Under the pieces are notes generated by a model. It ran no database searches, was not told the DNA's origin, and saw only the letters and a program-made list of their open reading frames with translations. A stretch of 64,000 bases of DNA, taken from NCBI GenBank assembly GCA_025175895.1, contig CM045987.1:111899040-111963039 (forward strand). Direction: 5' to 3'. Made by a program: the position numbers and the translations under genes. The stretch is from Wurfbainia villosa. Taxonomy: Eukaryota; Streptophyta; Magnoliopsida; Zingiberales; Zingiberaceae. The number at the start of each line of letters is the position of its first letter. Positions within the stretch are counted from its first letter, which is position 1. This document shows, piece by piece, positions 34,508-46,236 of this stretch.

Positions 34508-36044
34508 GAAGAAGAAATAGAGTGAAGATCAAATCCAAGCCTTCGAGAAAAACATGAAGGTAGTAAAATTTATTTTTGATTTGATCCCTAATGATACTGT
34601 GTGTATGTTAGGGGATTATATGGATGCTAAGGAGTTATGGAGCCAAGTGGCAAAGCTCCATGAAAACTCATCATCGGTCCAAGAAGAAGAAGAAGAGGAG
34701 TGCTCACCCTCTCAAGCTCAAAATGAAGCAAGTACATCGTCATCTAAAGAGCTTGAGGATTCGAAAGTTGATAGGGAATCAACCTCCGAATCGGTGGAAG
34801 AAGAGGAGACCTCCACCTCTAGGATTGAGGAGGAGGAGATTAGGGCATCCTCAATACCGGAGCAACAAGAAGAACCATCTACATCCGGTAGAGAGGAAGA
34901 GCAAGCTCAAGAATCCACTCCGACCACCACAACCACCCTAGGTAACTCAAACATGGTAATTCAAAATAAAAATAATATTATGTGTTTTGAGTGTAGGGAA
35001 TTTGGGCATTATAAGAGTAAGTGCCCAAAGAAAGTCAAGAAGACTCCTCCGGCACCAAAACCTCAAGAAAGATCAAAAGATGCCGGTGCCCCCACTAGAA
35101 GAAGAAAAGAGCATGTCATTTGCTTCAAGTGCCAACAACCGGGACATTTTAGGAATTCATGTCCTAGGGGGAGCAAGAAAGTCAAAGAGGGAGCTACACA
35201 TGTAGGGGGAGCCTGCAAGGCAAACCCTAAGGTAAAATTTATTAATGCACCTTCAATTTCTAGGGATAAGAAGCATGCTAGGAATTATTTTAATAATCTT
35301 TCTATTTATCAAAAAGAGCATTCTAGAAATAGGAAATTTTGTTTAGGAGCAAAAAATGTCTACCTTTCAAAGAAGGAGAAATTTGGGACTAATGTCCCTA
35401 GAAACGTCCTTCCTAGGGAGTCTATTAGGAAAATAGGATAACACTTAGACCTTAATCCTAAATGGACTAAATACATACCTAGGAAGTTCCATGCCCAAAG
35501 ACCAAATCAAAATTCTAAAATTGGGCAATTAGAATTAGAGAACCAAGCCTTGAGATCAAGGCTTGAGAAATTAGAAAAGACCCTCAAGATTATGCAAAAT
35601 CAAATGCAAGGGTCTAATGGTCAAAGTCAAGGGTCAATGTCTCAAAGTCAACATCTGGGACCCAAGAAACAAAAGTCAACCAAGGGCAAGAATGGTTTGG
35701 GGCACAAACCTAAGCCTAAGGTAGATTATAATAGTGTTCCATTTGATTATGGAACACAAACTAGGTCTAGGAAGACCAAGGTTACTAGGGAAGTTATCCC
35801 TAAGAGTAACCATGGTAAGTGCTTAGTGGCTAGGGTTTCGAAGAAACCTAGGATGACCACTAAGAAGGTTACTGGGGAGGCAATCCCTAAGGCTAACCAT
35901 GGCAAGACCAAAATGACCAAGGCTAACAATCCTAGAAGGGTCATTAGGAGGGTATCTAGGGAGGTTATCCCTAAGGAATACCTAATTAACCCTAGGTGCT
36001 CAAATAGGTTTTGGGTTCCTAAGAGCGTGATTGATTCACGCTAG
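34508..36044 (+). pseudogene. Compound alpha Gag 1, N-truncated
   Basis: It corresponds to alpha-1 Gag from about residue 70. Frame has a TAG near 34517 (Trp in alpha-1), is open 34554-35441, stops at TAA (35439) and goes on to 36044 in the same frame. Both CCHC knuckles (about 34980 and 35110) and the basic V-REVIPK repeats are kept. The start of Gag is lost by the rearrangement at 34404-34508, so no functional product is expected. Confidence 0.85.
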
Positions 36045-37902
36045 ATGGGTTTACGATGTGTCAACTTTGATTGGATGAGTAGTTAACTCAACTATAGCAA
36101 AGTTGACATTTTTCAAGGTTATGGATACCTTGGAAATAGGTGTGATTTTAAATCCTAAAGGATTTTAGAATGTGCCAATATTATTTGAGAAGTTTGATAA
36201 ATTGATCAAATTGGCACAATTTAGGGTTTAGAGTCATAGTGTGCCATTTTGGATTTTTGGCACACTTGGGAGATAATTAGGTTTTATGGAAAAATGAATT
36301 TATTCCCAACAAATGACAATTAATATTAAAATTTAGGTATTATATACCTTTATATCTTATTTTCCATGCTTTGATTTGCCATATGTCATGACATGACATC
36401 ATGTTTATTTTCATCATTTATATGTCATGATCATGTTTAGGATTAAGGATAAATGTCATGTATTTTTAGATTATATCTTATGCTATGACATCATGATTAT
36501 GAGCATGTGTTTACTTATATCATCTCTAATGTCATAATCATTCATGCATTTAAAATAATTTGATTGAAATCGATTTAAGGACTATGGCATGACTTGGAGT
36601 CTCATTCATAAGGGAATCAAGTAGGGTTGCCTTAGAAATATACATGAAACCCTATATTAGGATGAACAAAATCCACATCTCACATCACATTGACTTATAT
36701 GTGTTTTTCATATGCCCTTAGATACATGTGAGATGCTAGGATATGATTTAAGTTCAAGGTGCATAATTTTTGCATCTAGATGAACTAAAACTCATCTAAA
36801 ATCATATGTGGATCATTAGGAAAGCTTGTGTACAAGTCATGTACATTGAGATCAAGGAATATGATCTAAAATAAGGTTTTGAAAACATTTTAAAATCTTT
36901 TTGAAAAACCTTGGTGAAGTCTATCTTTTGATAGCAATCTCCATTGATGAGATTGATACAAAGTGAGCCAAAACATTGAAGTTTTTCTTCACTTTTAAAC
37001 TTTGTGTCAATTTCACTATTTTATGGGGGAAATATTTTTCTAATATTTTTCACCCATTGTATTGCTTATAAGTATTATACATATGATGTTTCATGATTTT
37101 TCAAAATATGTATAATTACTTATGTATTATGAAAGTTCATTTTCTGAATCTGAAAACTACATTTTGCAGTTATCAGTCGACTGCCGACTTATGGCAGTCG
37201 ACTGATGATGGGCAGTTCGACTAATAACTGTAAGTAGTCGACTGCCAAGCTGATTTTGGGAAAAACAAGATTGTTTAGCCCGTGTTCAGCTATGGTAAGG
37301 GTTCCTAACCACTCCTAACCCTAGGATATGCTTTGGAAAGCGTTATAAAGGGTAACAATCCATTGGATATGGATTTGGAGAAGTGTTAGGTCGATGTATT
37401 CTATTTAAGGTGTGGAGATTTCATTTTTGAACTTTGAACCTTATTTTTGATGGTTTAGAGTTCCTATTGGCTTAGGGACTTCCCAAGGACATTGTTGGTG
37501 CAATGGTCAATGGGGGTCAAGCTTTTAGGGGGAGGTATCCATCATGGGATGATGGATGATATTTTCCCTCAAGAGGAGGAAAAAATGGGATTTTAAGATA
37601 CCCAATTTGGAAATTGGGAGAGTGTATAGGATTGCCTCTCTTGAGTGATATGAGACTTATCACTAGGAAGATGGTAGGCATCCTAGGTATGTTTGACTAA
37701 GGGGGAGATTGTAAGATCTCATTGGGAAGAGAGACATTGACCTCCTTGGAGAGATAACCTTTTTTATGTTAGTCAAAACGAGGGAGAATGTTTTGGGGGA
37801 GAAGTTAGAATTACCAATTTGGCATAATTGGTAAGGGATTTGAGTTAGTGTTCTAACTCAATAGTTTGTTTGGTTTTTGTCAAACATAAAAAAGGAGGAG
37901 AT
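36045..37902 (+). other. Compound alpha tail 1 (non-coding) and purine tract
   Basis: Colinear with the alpha-1 tail. A palindrome cluster at 37165-37240 (cagtcgactg at two sites). Purine tract aaaaaggaggagat just before 37903. No gene. Confidence 0.7.
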
Positions 37903-39168
37903 TATTGGTGCAATCGGCCCAGGTCACGATTGACCAGGACTCAAGTTTAACTCGAGTGATGTTTTGATGTTCGACAAAAACATATGACAATATGATGTCA
38001 TGGGAAATTCCAAGTCATGGGTACTTGGCATGGAAAGTCAGAGTGAGACACTTGACATTTGAGAAAGTCCAAGTCTTGAGTACTTGGCATATAATGTCCA
38101 AGCATGGGTCTTGGCAAGGAAAAGACCAAGCATGGGTCTTGGCATGGAAAGTCCAACATGGGTTGGCAAGGGAAAGTCCAAGCTTGAGTCTTGGCATTTG
38201 AGAAGTCCAAGGGGTTGATATTGGCGGCGTAAAGTCCAACCGAGAGTTTTGGCAGCATAAGTCCAATGGATTGGCGGCGTAAAGTCCAAGCGGAGTCTTG
38301 GCGGTGTAAGTCCAATGTGCCTTGGCGGTGTAGACACCGTTAGCATGACATGGCCGATGGAAGCACCTGAAGGCTAGCGCGATGGATGAATAAGTCATGG
38401 ATGACTTGGAGGGATCCGAGAGGCGTGAGGTTGATGGAGGTGGTCTAGCAAGTATGAGGATACCATACTTGGGTTAAAACCTCATGTTTAAGGTTGGCAG
38501 TCGATTGACATTATGGCTGGTTCGACTGTCGTGAGTCGACTAGAGTTCGACTGTCATTTTATGGCAGTCGACTGCTCATTGAAGCAGTTGCCTGATGTCG
38601 ACAGCAGTCGACTGCCAAGGGATGACAGTCCACTGTTGGTTTAGTCGTGAGCATAGAATGCTCCGTAACCGACAGGCTAGTCGACTACGGGGTTGGCAGT
38701 CGACTGCCAATGTTGACAGTCGACTGGTGAGAGTCCCGTTGGAACTTTTCCATCGTGGATCGAGCCGTTGTCTCATGACAACTGTGGCAGCAGTCGACTG
38801 GCGTCTTATGGCAGTCGACTGATAGGCAAAAATCTAGCCCGATGCAGGTTAAAAAGAAGAGCTCGTGGAGGATTTTGGCATTGGTTCTTTGGGAGCTTTA
38901 GTGAGGTGATTTGAAGGCGATTTGCAGGTGCATTTCAGGGTTCTTCAAGCTCATCCAAGCAACCGACAATCAAGCACTCAAAATCCTAGTTTGTAAAGTG
39001 TTCTTTACATTTTCACTTGTTTTTGCTTGTTTACTTTGTATTACTTGTTGTAATTTATTGTATGAGGTTTTTCCACCTTCGACTTGTTGTTGAGAAGGAG
39101 TTTATTGTTTAGTGGTGTTTGTGGCATCGCTAGAGCTCTTTAGAGCTCGATCCGTAGAGTATGAACCA
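37903..39168 (+). mobile_element. Compound alpha LTR2, left part
   Basis: Starts TATTGGTGC (TG to TA). CCAAG/CTTGG array 38010-38345, palindrome cluster 38495-38822, TATA-like near 38850. Interrupted at 39168 by element H; the last five bases are target copy aacca (39164-39168). Its U5 resumes at 50881. Confidence 0.9.
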
Positions 39169-40377
39169 TGTTGGTGCAATAATGCCCCAAGCATTTATAT
39201 ATTTTGATGTTTGGATAATCATCTAAGTTAGGCAATGTTTTGTGATCTAATTGTAAACATGTTTTAAGTGACAGGAAAATCCAAGTATGAAGACTTGGTA
39301 AAAGACAAGTCCAAGTGTGATCTTGGCAAAGAGAAGTCAAAGGAAAGGTCTTGGCAGCGTAAGTCCAAGCATGTAGTCTTGGCGGCGTAAAGTCCAAGCA
39401 GTCCTTGGAAAAGAAAGACCAAAGGAAAGTCTTGGTGGCATAAGTCCAAGCATGTAGTCTTGACGGTGTAAAGTCCAAGCGTACTTTGGCAAAGAAGAAA
39501 ACCAAAGCATGACGAAACCAAAGGAAGCTTTTGAAGGTAAGCGCATGGATGGAGTTGTGGACTCAAAGAAATCCTAGAGGCGCAAGGCTGATGGAGAAGC
39601 TAGAAGGTTAAGTCTAGGCTTAGGTTATGTTTTCAAGTATGAATTAGTCATACTTGGGGTGTGCCGATCAGAACATGGTGTCGGTAATCGCCCTTAAAAT
39701 GCACGTTAGAGGTTGGAAGGCTGTTAGCGATCGGGGGTTATCGATCGAATCGTGAGAGTCGACTCGGACCGACCGCGATAAAAGCCGTCATGATCGCCAC
39801 AAGCGAATGGCCCGTAGCCGATCGCGATTGGCTACGAGCAATATCGATCGAAGCCCGACATCGCTTGGCGATCGATAGTCTTCCGTTGCGATAGCGATGG
39901 CAAATCCCACGAATCCAGCTGTTCATAAGCCGTTAGAATCGACGGCAGTCGACTGATGTAAGTCATCAGTCGACTGATAGACCTCCAACAGGAAAAAGAG
40001 GCTCTTTCCTATAAAAAGAGCCCAAGGGGAGCAAGAAAAGGCTAATGCATATATTCTGATCATTCTTCTAAGCTCCCACAAGTTTTCTAAGCTTTCTAAG
40101 TGTATTAATCTCCCTCCTCCTCTCAAATCTTCATTGTCATCTTTTGTAAGAAGAGGAGGTCTTTGTAAAGAGAAAGCTTCTTAGTGGAATTGCTTGGGTT
40201 GATCCACCTTAAGGATCGCCGTGGAGTAGGAGCGTTATCTCTGAACCACGTAAAGGCCTTGTTAGCATTGTTTTTGTGTTTTTACATATATTATTTGTGC
40301 TTGCTTCCACTAATTACTCTTGTAGAAATGAAAAGCACTATTCACTCCCCCCTCTAGCTTCCAAACGATCACCAACA
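39169..40377 (+). mobile_element. Element H 5' LTR (1209 bp)
   Basis: Starts TGTTGGTGC, ends accaaca. It has a short CCAAG/CTTGG array (39281-39495), a GATCG-rich block (39663-39940) where its family should carry palindromes, two good GTCGAC palindromes (39949-39978), TATA hairpin (40000-40022) and the terminal attcactcccccctctagc. Confidence 0.9.
40000..40022 (+). promoter_or_regulatory. TATA box inside an inverted repeat, element H 5' LTR
   Basis: GGCTCTTT (40000-40007) pairs with AAAGAGCC (40015-40022); TATAAAAA starts at 40010. A similar arrangement with other arm sequences occurs in the delta LTR at 118-139, and the 3' LTR copy is at 50500-50522. Confidence 0.55.
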
Positions 40378-40379
40378 AG

Positions 40380-40391
40380 TGGTATCAGAGC
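40380..40391 (+). other. PBS, element H
   Basis: TGGTATCAGAGC, two bases after the 5' LTR; exact initiator-Met type. Confidence 0.9.
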
Positions 40392-40428
40392 CCGAATCGC
40401 ATCGGAAGATCTAACCATCAACCGGAGC

Positions 40429-42084
40429 ATGGCATTTCAAGAGGGATATAGCACGGCGAGGCCTCCGTTTTTCGACGGCAACGACTTCGGCTATTGGAAA
40501 GGTAGGATGGAATACTATCTCATGAATGACATAGAAAATTGGTTTAGTATTGTAGATGGATTTGAAAAGCCGGTCAACGAATTCGGAGCACCACTACCGA
40601 CAAAAGATTGGACAAGAGAGATGGCCAAGAAAGCACAAGCAAATTCAAAAGCAACGACCACACTTCAATGTGGTCTATCCAAGGAGCAACTCTCTAAGGT
40701 CGGGCCCTTCAACTCCGCAAAAGAGCTTTGGGAGAAGCTCATCGAACTCAACGAAGGATCCAAAGAGACAAGAAGGGCCAAGAGGGATCTTTTGATTAGC
40801 CAACTCCAAAGCTTCACTATGAAGACAAACGAGACCGTGAGCCAAATGAATGGGTGTTTCAAGGAAGTAGTCAACGGACTACACGTTATAGGTGAAAAGG
40901 TCGACAACCGTGACCTTGTAAGGTATGTATTACAAGCTTTCCCTAGGACCACCTTATGGGCCTCAATGGTAGATGCCTATAAGGTCTCTAGGGATCTTTC
41001 ATTAGTCAAGTTAGATGAACTTTTTTGTGAATTTCAATTACATGAACAAGCTAACACTTCATCCAAAGAGAAGGGTATAGCTCTTTTTGTAGGAAAGAAG
41101 GAGAAGAAGAAGAAGGAGAAGAAGGAAGTGTCCTCCTCATCTGAATCCGAGGAAGACTCATCAAGTAGTGAAGATGAGTTATCGGCAAGCGAGGTGGCAC
41201 ATTACGTCAAGAAGTTTGGTGGGAAGTCAAGGAGACTCACCAAGAAAGATGTGAAGAGGATGTTCCAATCCTCAAGAGGTAAATCTTCAAATAATTCAAA
41301 TTCTTCATCTAATGTAACTTGTTATGGTTGCAATAAGAAAGGGCACATCAAGCCAAATTTCCCGGAACTAAAGAAGAAAGAGGAGAAAGAAAAGAAGCAT
41401 AAGGAGAAGAAGGAAAAGAAGGAAAAGAAGAAGAAAGAAGCAATGGTGGCACAAACATGGGACACTCTAAGTATGGAGGAGTCTTCCGATGATGAGGAAG
41501 TATGCCATGCCACCCGGAACCTAGCTCTTATGGCATTAGAGGAAGAAGTCGCGAGCTCAAGCGAGGAGTCCTCTTCCTCTTCAAGTGATGAATCATCATC
41601 AAGTGATGATGATGAGGTAAACAACTCACCTAAAATAGATTTACTTTATAAGACTATTGCATGTTTACAAAATGCTTTAAATAGATCAAAAGTTAGGGTT
41701 AAGGATCTAAAATTAGAAATCAAATCACTCAAAAGTGTAGATTCATCATGTTGCAAACAATCTAGTGATATTGATGAATGTACTCTTAGGGATGAAAATG
41801 ATGAGTTAAGAAAAGAAATGGGTACTTTAAGTGCATGCCTAGAAAAATTCACTAATGGTTCTAAATATCTAGATATGATTATTAAAAATCAAAGGGCAAT
41901 TTATAATAAGGCCGAATTAGGATATAGACCTAAGGAGAAAGAGGTAGCATTTGCATCCCTTGTTAGTAGAAAATCAATGATTAAAAGCAAGGGGAGAAAG
42001 GCATGGGTACCAAAGAAATTTATAGTTGATGCTAGTGGTCCTAAGATTTGGGTACCTAAGGATTGTGTTTTTCATGTGACATAG
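40429..42084 (+). CDS. Element H Gag (551 residues)
   Basis: Intact Gag. I chose the ATG at 40429 (MAFQEGY), 37 bases after the PBS, since the upstream frame comes from the LTR; the gamma elements start at the same place. Copia gag region 1-230 includes FDGNDFGYWKG and FPRTTLWASMVDAYK. One CCHC knuckle at about 298-311 ends GHIKPNF, with the last Cys changed to Phe, so zinc binding is doubtful. Lys/Glu-rich and Ser/Asp-rich segments follow, then a coiled coil (about 413-435) and a WVPK C-terminus. It ends with a TAG (42082-42084) in frame with the protease, the spot where copia elements control Gag-Pol synthesis. Confidence 0.9.
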   Translation: MAFQEGYSTARPPFFDGNDFGYWKGRMEYYLMNDIENWFSIVDGFEKPVNEFGAPLPTKDWTREMAKKAQANSKATTTLQCGLSKEQLSKVGPFNSAKELWEKLIELNEGSKETRRAKRDLLISQLQSFTMKTNETVSQMNGCFKEVVNGLHVIGEKVDNRDLVRYVLQAFPRTTLWASMVDAYKVSRDLSLVKLDELFCEFQLHEQANTSSKEKGIALFVGKKEKKKKEKKEVSSSSESEEDSSSSEDELSASEVAHYVKKFGGKSRRLTKKDVKRMFQSSRGKSSNNSNSSSNVTCYGCNKKGHIKPNFPELKKKEEKEKKHKEKKEKKEKKKKEAMVAQTWDTLSMEESSDDEEVCHATRNLALMALEEEVASSSEESSSSSSDESSSSDDDEVNNSPKIDLLYKTIACLQNALNRSKVRVKDLKLEIKSLKSVDSSCCKQSSDIDECTLRDENDELRKEMGTLSACLEKFTNGSKYLDMIIKNQRAIYNKAELGYRPKEKEVAFASLVSRKSMIKSKGRKAWVPKKFIVDASGPKIWVPKDCVFHVT

Positions 42085-43578
42085 GTAGAAGAACCAAGCT
42101 TGTGGATAGTTGATAGTGGGTGCTCAAAGCATATGACCGGGGATGAGAGAAAATTCTCCACTATCAACCACACTAGCAAAGGAAAAGTGTCATTTGGTAA
42201 TAGCGACAAACTTAAAATTTTAGGAAAGGGCACCATTGAGGTATCTCCCAATCTTGCCATTCATAAAGTTCTATTAGTTAAAAATATGAAATTTAATTTA
42301 CTTAGTGTAAGTCAATTATGTGATGCAAACTTTGATGTTAAATTTGATTCCTCAAAATGTTTTATAAGACACAAAACTATAAATGATTGCATGTTAGTAG
42401 GCTTTAGGAAATCAAATATATATTATGTTGATTTATCCTATGCTACTAATCCTTCCACTAAGTGTCTTATTGCAAAAGAGGAAGAAAGTTGGCTTTGGCA
42501 TAGGAGGCTAGGACACATAAACATGAAGAATATAGCCAAAATAGCAAAATTGAAGCTAGTCAAAGGATTGCCTAGAGTCAAATTTCTCAAGGACAAGATG
42601 TGTGATGCTTGCCAAGAAGGGAAACAATCAAAAATATCACACAAAGGTAAAAATTTACTTAGTACCGCTTTACCGTTAGAATTACTACATATGGATTTAT
42701 TTGATTACCATAGTACCCCATCGATAATTGGTAGTAAATATTGCTTGGTAATAGTAGATGATTTTTCTAGATTTACTTGGGTGTTTTTCTTGAAAAATAA
42801 AGATGAAACCTTAGGAATAATCATAGGATTTAGCAAAAGAGTAGAAAAAGAAAGAAAACTCAAAATCAACCGGATCCGTAGTGATCATGGTGGAGAATTT
42901 GAGAATTCTAATTTTTCAAATTTTTGCTTAGAACAAGGGTACAAGCATGAATTTTCTTGTCCTAGAACACCCCAACAAAATGGGGTTGTGGAAAGAAAAA
43001 ATCGTGCCCTACAAGAAGCGGCTAGGACAATGCTTAATGCATATTCCTTACCTAGCTACTTGTGGGCGGAAGCGGTTAATACCGCTTGCTATATCCAAAA
43101 TAGGGTATTGATTCATAGGTTTTTAGGAAAAACTCCATTTGAATTGTGGAATGGTACAATTCCAACAATTCATTATTTTAAGGTCTTTGGATGTAAAGTT
43201 TATATCTTAAATACCAAAGACAACCTAAGTAAGTTTGAGTCCAAAGCGGATGAAGGAATCCTAGTTGGATACTCATCCACTAGTGTAGGATATAGAGTTT
43301 ACAATAAAAGGACTCAAAAGATTGAAGAATCTTCAAATGTTCAATTTGATGAAACTTCCAATACATACCCTAGGAAATCCCCTATTGATGATGATATAAA
43401 TATTGAAAATCAAGAAATTACCAAACAATTTCAAGACTTAAACTTAGAGGGTAATGATCAAGGGGGAGTAAGGGATGATTCCGATGATGAGCATAGGATT
43501 GAGGTTGATCATGATCAAACTCCATCTAACACACCTCCTAGAACCATAAGATTTCATCAAAGTCACCCCTTAGATTAA
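42085..43578 (+). pseudogene. Element H protease-integrase
   Basis: It continues in the frame of gag after the TAG at 42082. The protease has WIVDSGCSKHMTG with catalytic DSG at 42112-42120. The GAG-pre-integrase motif WLWHRRLGH and the CDAC-EGKQ zinc part precede the integrase core with MDLF, DDFSRFTWV, RSDHGGEF and CPRTPQQNG (D-D-E residues visible). The C-terminus with FGCKVYILNTKDNLSKF ends at a TAA (43576) in frame with RT. All key residues remain, so the protein is damaged only by the TAA. It would process Gag-Pol in the particle and integrate the DNA in the nucleus. Confidence 0.85.
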
Positions 43579-43581
43579 ATT

Positions 43582-45188
43582 GTGGATGAATTATCTCAAG
43601 GAGTTAGGACTAAGTCATTCCATAGGGATCCTACTAGTCATATTGCTCTAATCTCTCAAATTGAGCCCAAAACAATTAAAGATGCATTACTTGATCCGGA
43701 TTGGATCTTAGCAATGCAAGATGAATTAGCTCAATTTGAAAGGAGTCAAGTATGGGAGTTAGTTCCTAGACCAAGTGAAAACACTATTATTACTACAAGA
43801 TGGGTTTTTAGGAACAAACTAAATGACCAAGGGAATATCACTAGAAACAAAGCACGTTTAGTTGCAAGGGGTTTTAATCAAGTTGAAGGACTTGATTATG
43901 ACGAAACATATGCTCCGGTTGCTAGGTTAGAGTCCATTAGAATACTTTTAGCATATGCCTCCTATATGGGTTTCAAACTCCATCAAATGGATGTCAAATC
44001 GGCATTCCTAAATGGGTTTATTAAGGAAGAGGTGTATGTAGAACAACCTCCCGGGTTTGAAAATACGGACTACCCAAACCATGTATACAAGCTTAGGAAA
44101 GCCTTATATGGTTGAAACAAGCTCCCCGGGCTTGGTATGAAAGATTGTCATCTTTCCTAATCTCTAAGGATTTCAAAAGGGGTAGTATAAATCAAACTCT
44201 CTTTATAAAGTCAACATCTAAGGACATCTTTGTAGCCCAAGTATATGTTGATGACATTATCTTTGGGTCAACAAATGATGAACTTCTTCAAGACTTCATT
44301 CAAAATATGGAAAAAGAGTTTGAGATGAGTCTAGTTGGAGAATTAAATTTCTTCCTAGGGTTGCAAGTTAAACAAACAAGTGAAGGAATTTACATTTATC
44401 AAACCAAATATGCTAAGGAAATGATTAAGAAATTTGGTTTGAAAAATGCTAAGGTAGTGTCAACTCCAATGGCAACCAATACTAAAATAGATAGTGATAG
44501 TGAAGGAAAACAAATAGATCTTACCCTTTATAGGAGCATGATTGGTAGCCTCTTGTATTTAACCGCTAGTAGACCCGACATATTATTTGCGGTTGGTATG
44601 TGTGCTAGGTATCAATCATGTGATAAGGAATCTCATTTAGTTGCCGTTAAGAGAATTTTAAGATATGTTAAAGGCACACTAAATGTAGGTCTATGGTACC
44701 CTAGGACTAGGTCCTTTGATTTGATTGGGTACACCGATTCCGATTATTCCGGTTGCAAATTGGATCGGAAGAGTACTAGTGGTGGATGCCAATTCCTTGG
44801 GTCCTCCCTAGTGAGTTGGAGTAGTAGGAAGCAACCTTGTGTTGCTTTATCCACCACCGAGGCCGAATATGTGGCTATGGGTGGTTGTGTAGCTCAACTA
44901 TTATGGTTGAAACATACCTTAGAAGATTATGAGCTATCTTACTCTAACATGAAAGTATTTTGTGATAATGTGAGCACCATTAACTTGACCAAAAATCCGG
45001 TGCATCACTCTAGGACCAAGCACATTGAAGTGAAACATCACTTCATTAGAGACCATGTGGCTAAGGGGGACATTGAGCTTAATTACATTGAATCTAAGTC
45101 CAACTTAGCCGACATCTTTACCAAGCCTCTCTCCGAAATAGAATTTTCATCACTTAGGAGAGAACTTGGAATGTGCTTTGTAGAATAG
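43582..45188 (+). pseudogene. Element H reverse transcriptase-RNase H
   Basis: The first piece (43582-44115), in frame with integrase, has DWILAMQDELAQ, TRWVFRNKL, KARLVARGF and QMDVKSAFLNG and ends at KALYG. One base is missing at about 44112, and the second piece (44112-45188) goes on with KQAPRAWYER, the catalytic YVDDIIFG (about 44244), MSLVGELNFFLGLQVKQ and the RNase H segment YTDSDYSGCKLDRKSTSGG. It ends with STTEAEYVAM and ADIFTKPL. Only this shift and the upstream TAA break a pol that otherwise looks recent. Confidence 0.9.
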
Positions 45189-46228
45189 AAGTGTAGGTTT
45201 GCATGATCCTATAGAAATACTAGGATTTATACCTTTAACCATCTCACAAAATACTTAGGAAACCATGATTTTTGTATTGAGCCATCTAGAAATCATGTGA
45301 GATGTTAGGAAGATGCACTTGGTTCATCATGCTTGTTATGATGCATTACTATGAACCAAAGTGTCATCTAGAGACATTAATCCTTCATTGGACCAATCAT
45401 TGGGAAGGCCTATGTACAATTAATGTGCATATAGCTCCAAGAATATGATTGGAAATGTCAAATAAAATAAAATTTAAACTATGTCTATCAAACCTTGAGA
45501 AACAATTTCCTATTGATAAGCCAAAGTGATACAAAGTTTTGCAAAAATATCATAACTTTTGCAAAATCTCAAGATTATGTCAATATCAAAATCTAGAGGT
45601 GATATAATTTTAAAATAATTTTTCCTTGATAGGAAATGATCTAACAATATTACCCATAAAATTTCATGATTTTTTGATCTTTATTGAATTAATTATGAAT
45701 TTTTTAATTTGGCCAAAAGGTATCGGTGATATCGATCGGTACACAGCCTTGATTCGGTATCTGACGATATCGAATCGGGCTTACCCGGTTCGTTATCAGT
45801 TCGACTGCCATTTATGGCGATCATTGCGCCAAGAAATCGTTCGTATCACGGCAATCGGTCGGCCCGATTTCTCGATTCAGCCATTTATAGCGGTCGGCGC
45901 CGATCTGATCGTTACGTTCATCATTCGGCCGATCCACATCGATTCATGCCGACTAACGTGATCGGCGATATCGCTTTAGGGCTTTCCACCGGTTCGACTC
46001 GCCAAAACCTCCCAATTTTCTCTCCTCTTCCTCTTCAGACGAACCTCCACCGCACCTTTTAGCCGTTCTCCCTCGTTTTTTCGGCGACTTCACCGACCGG
46101 TGCTCCCATTTGGAGTGCTCTCAGACTCGAGGACCTCCTCTTGTCTCCCCGTTCATGCCCTAGTTTCCACTCACTCGGCTAGGGTTTCGTGGACACTTGG
46201 CGACACTGTTCTTTGATTTTTTTTCACC
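45189..46228 (+). other. Element H spacer between pol and env-like gene
   Basis: About 1 kb, AT-rich to 45710. A GATCG/TATCG-rich block follows (45720-45990), and then a C/T-rich stretch (about 46010-46225) just before the env-like ATG that may hold its 5' untranslated part. I see no coding region. Confidence 0.6.
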
Positions 46229-46236
46229 ATGCCGCC

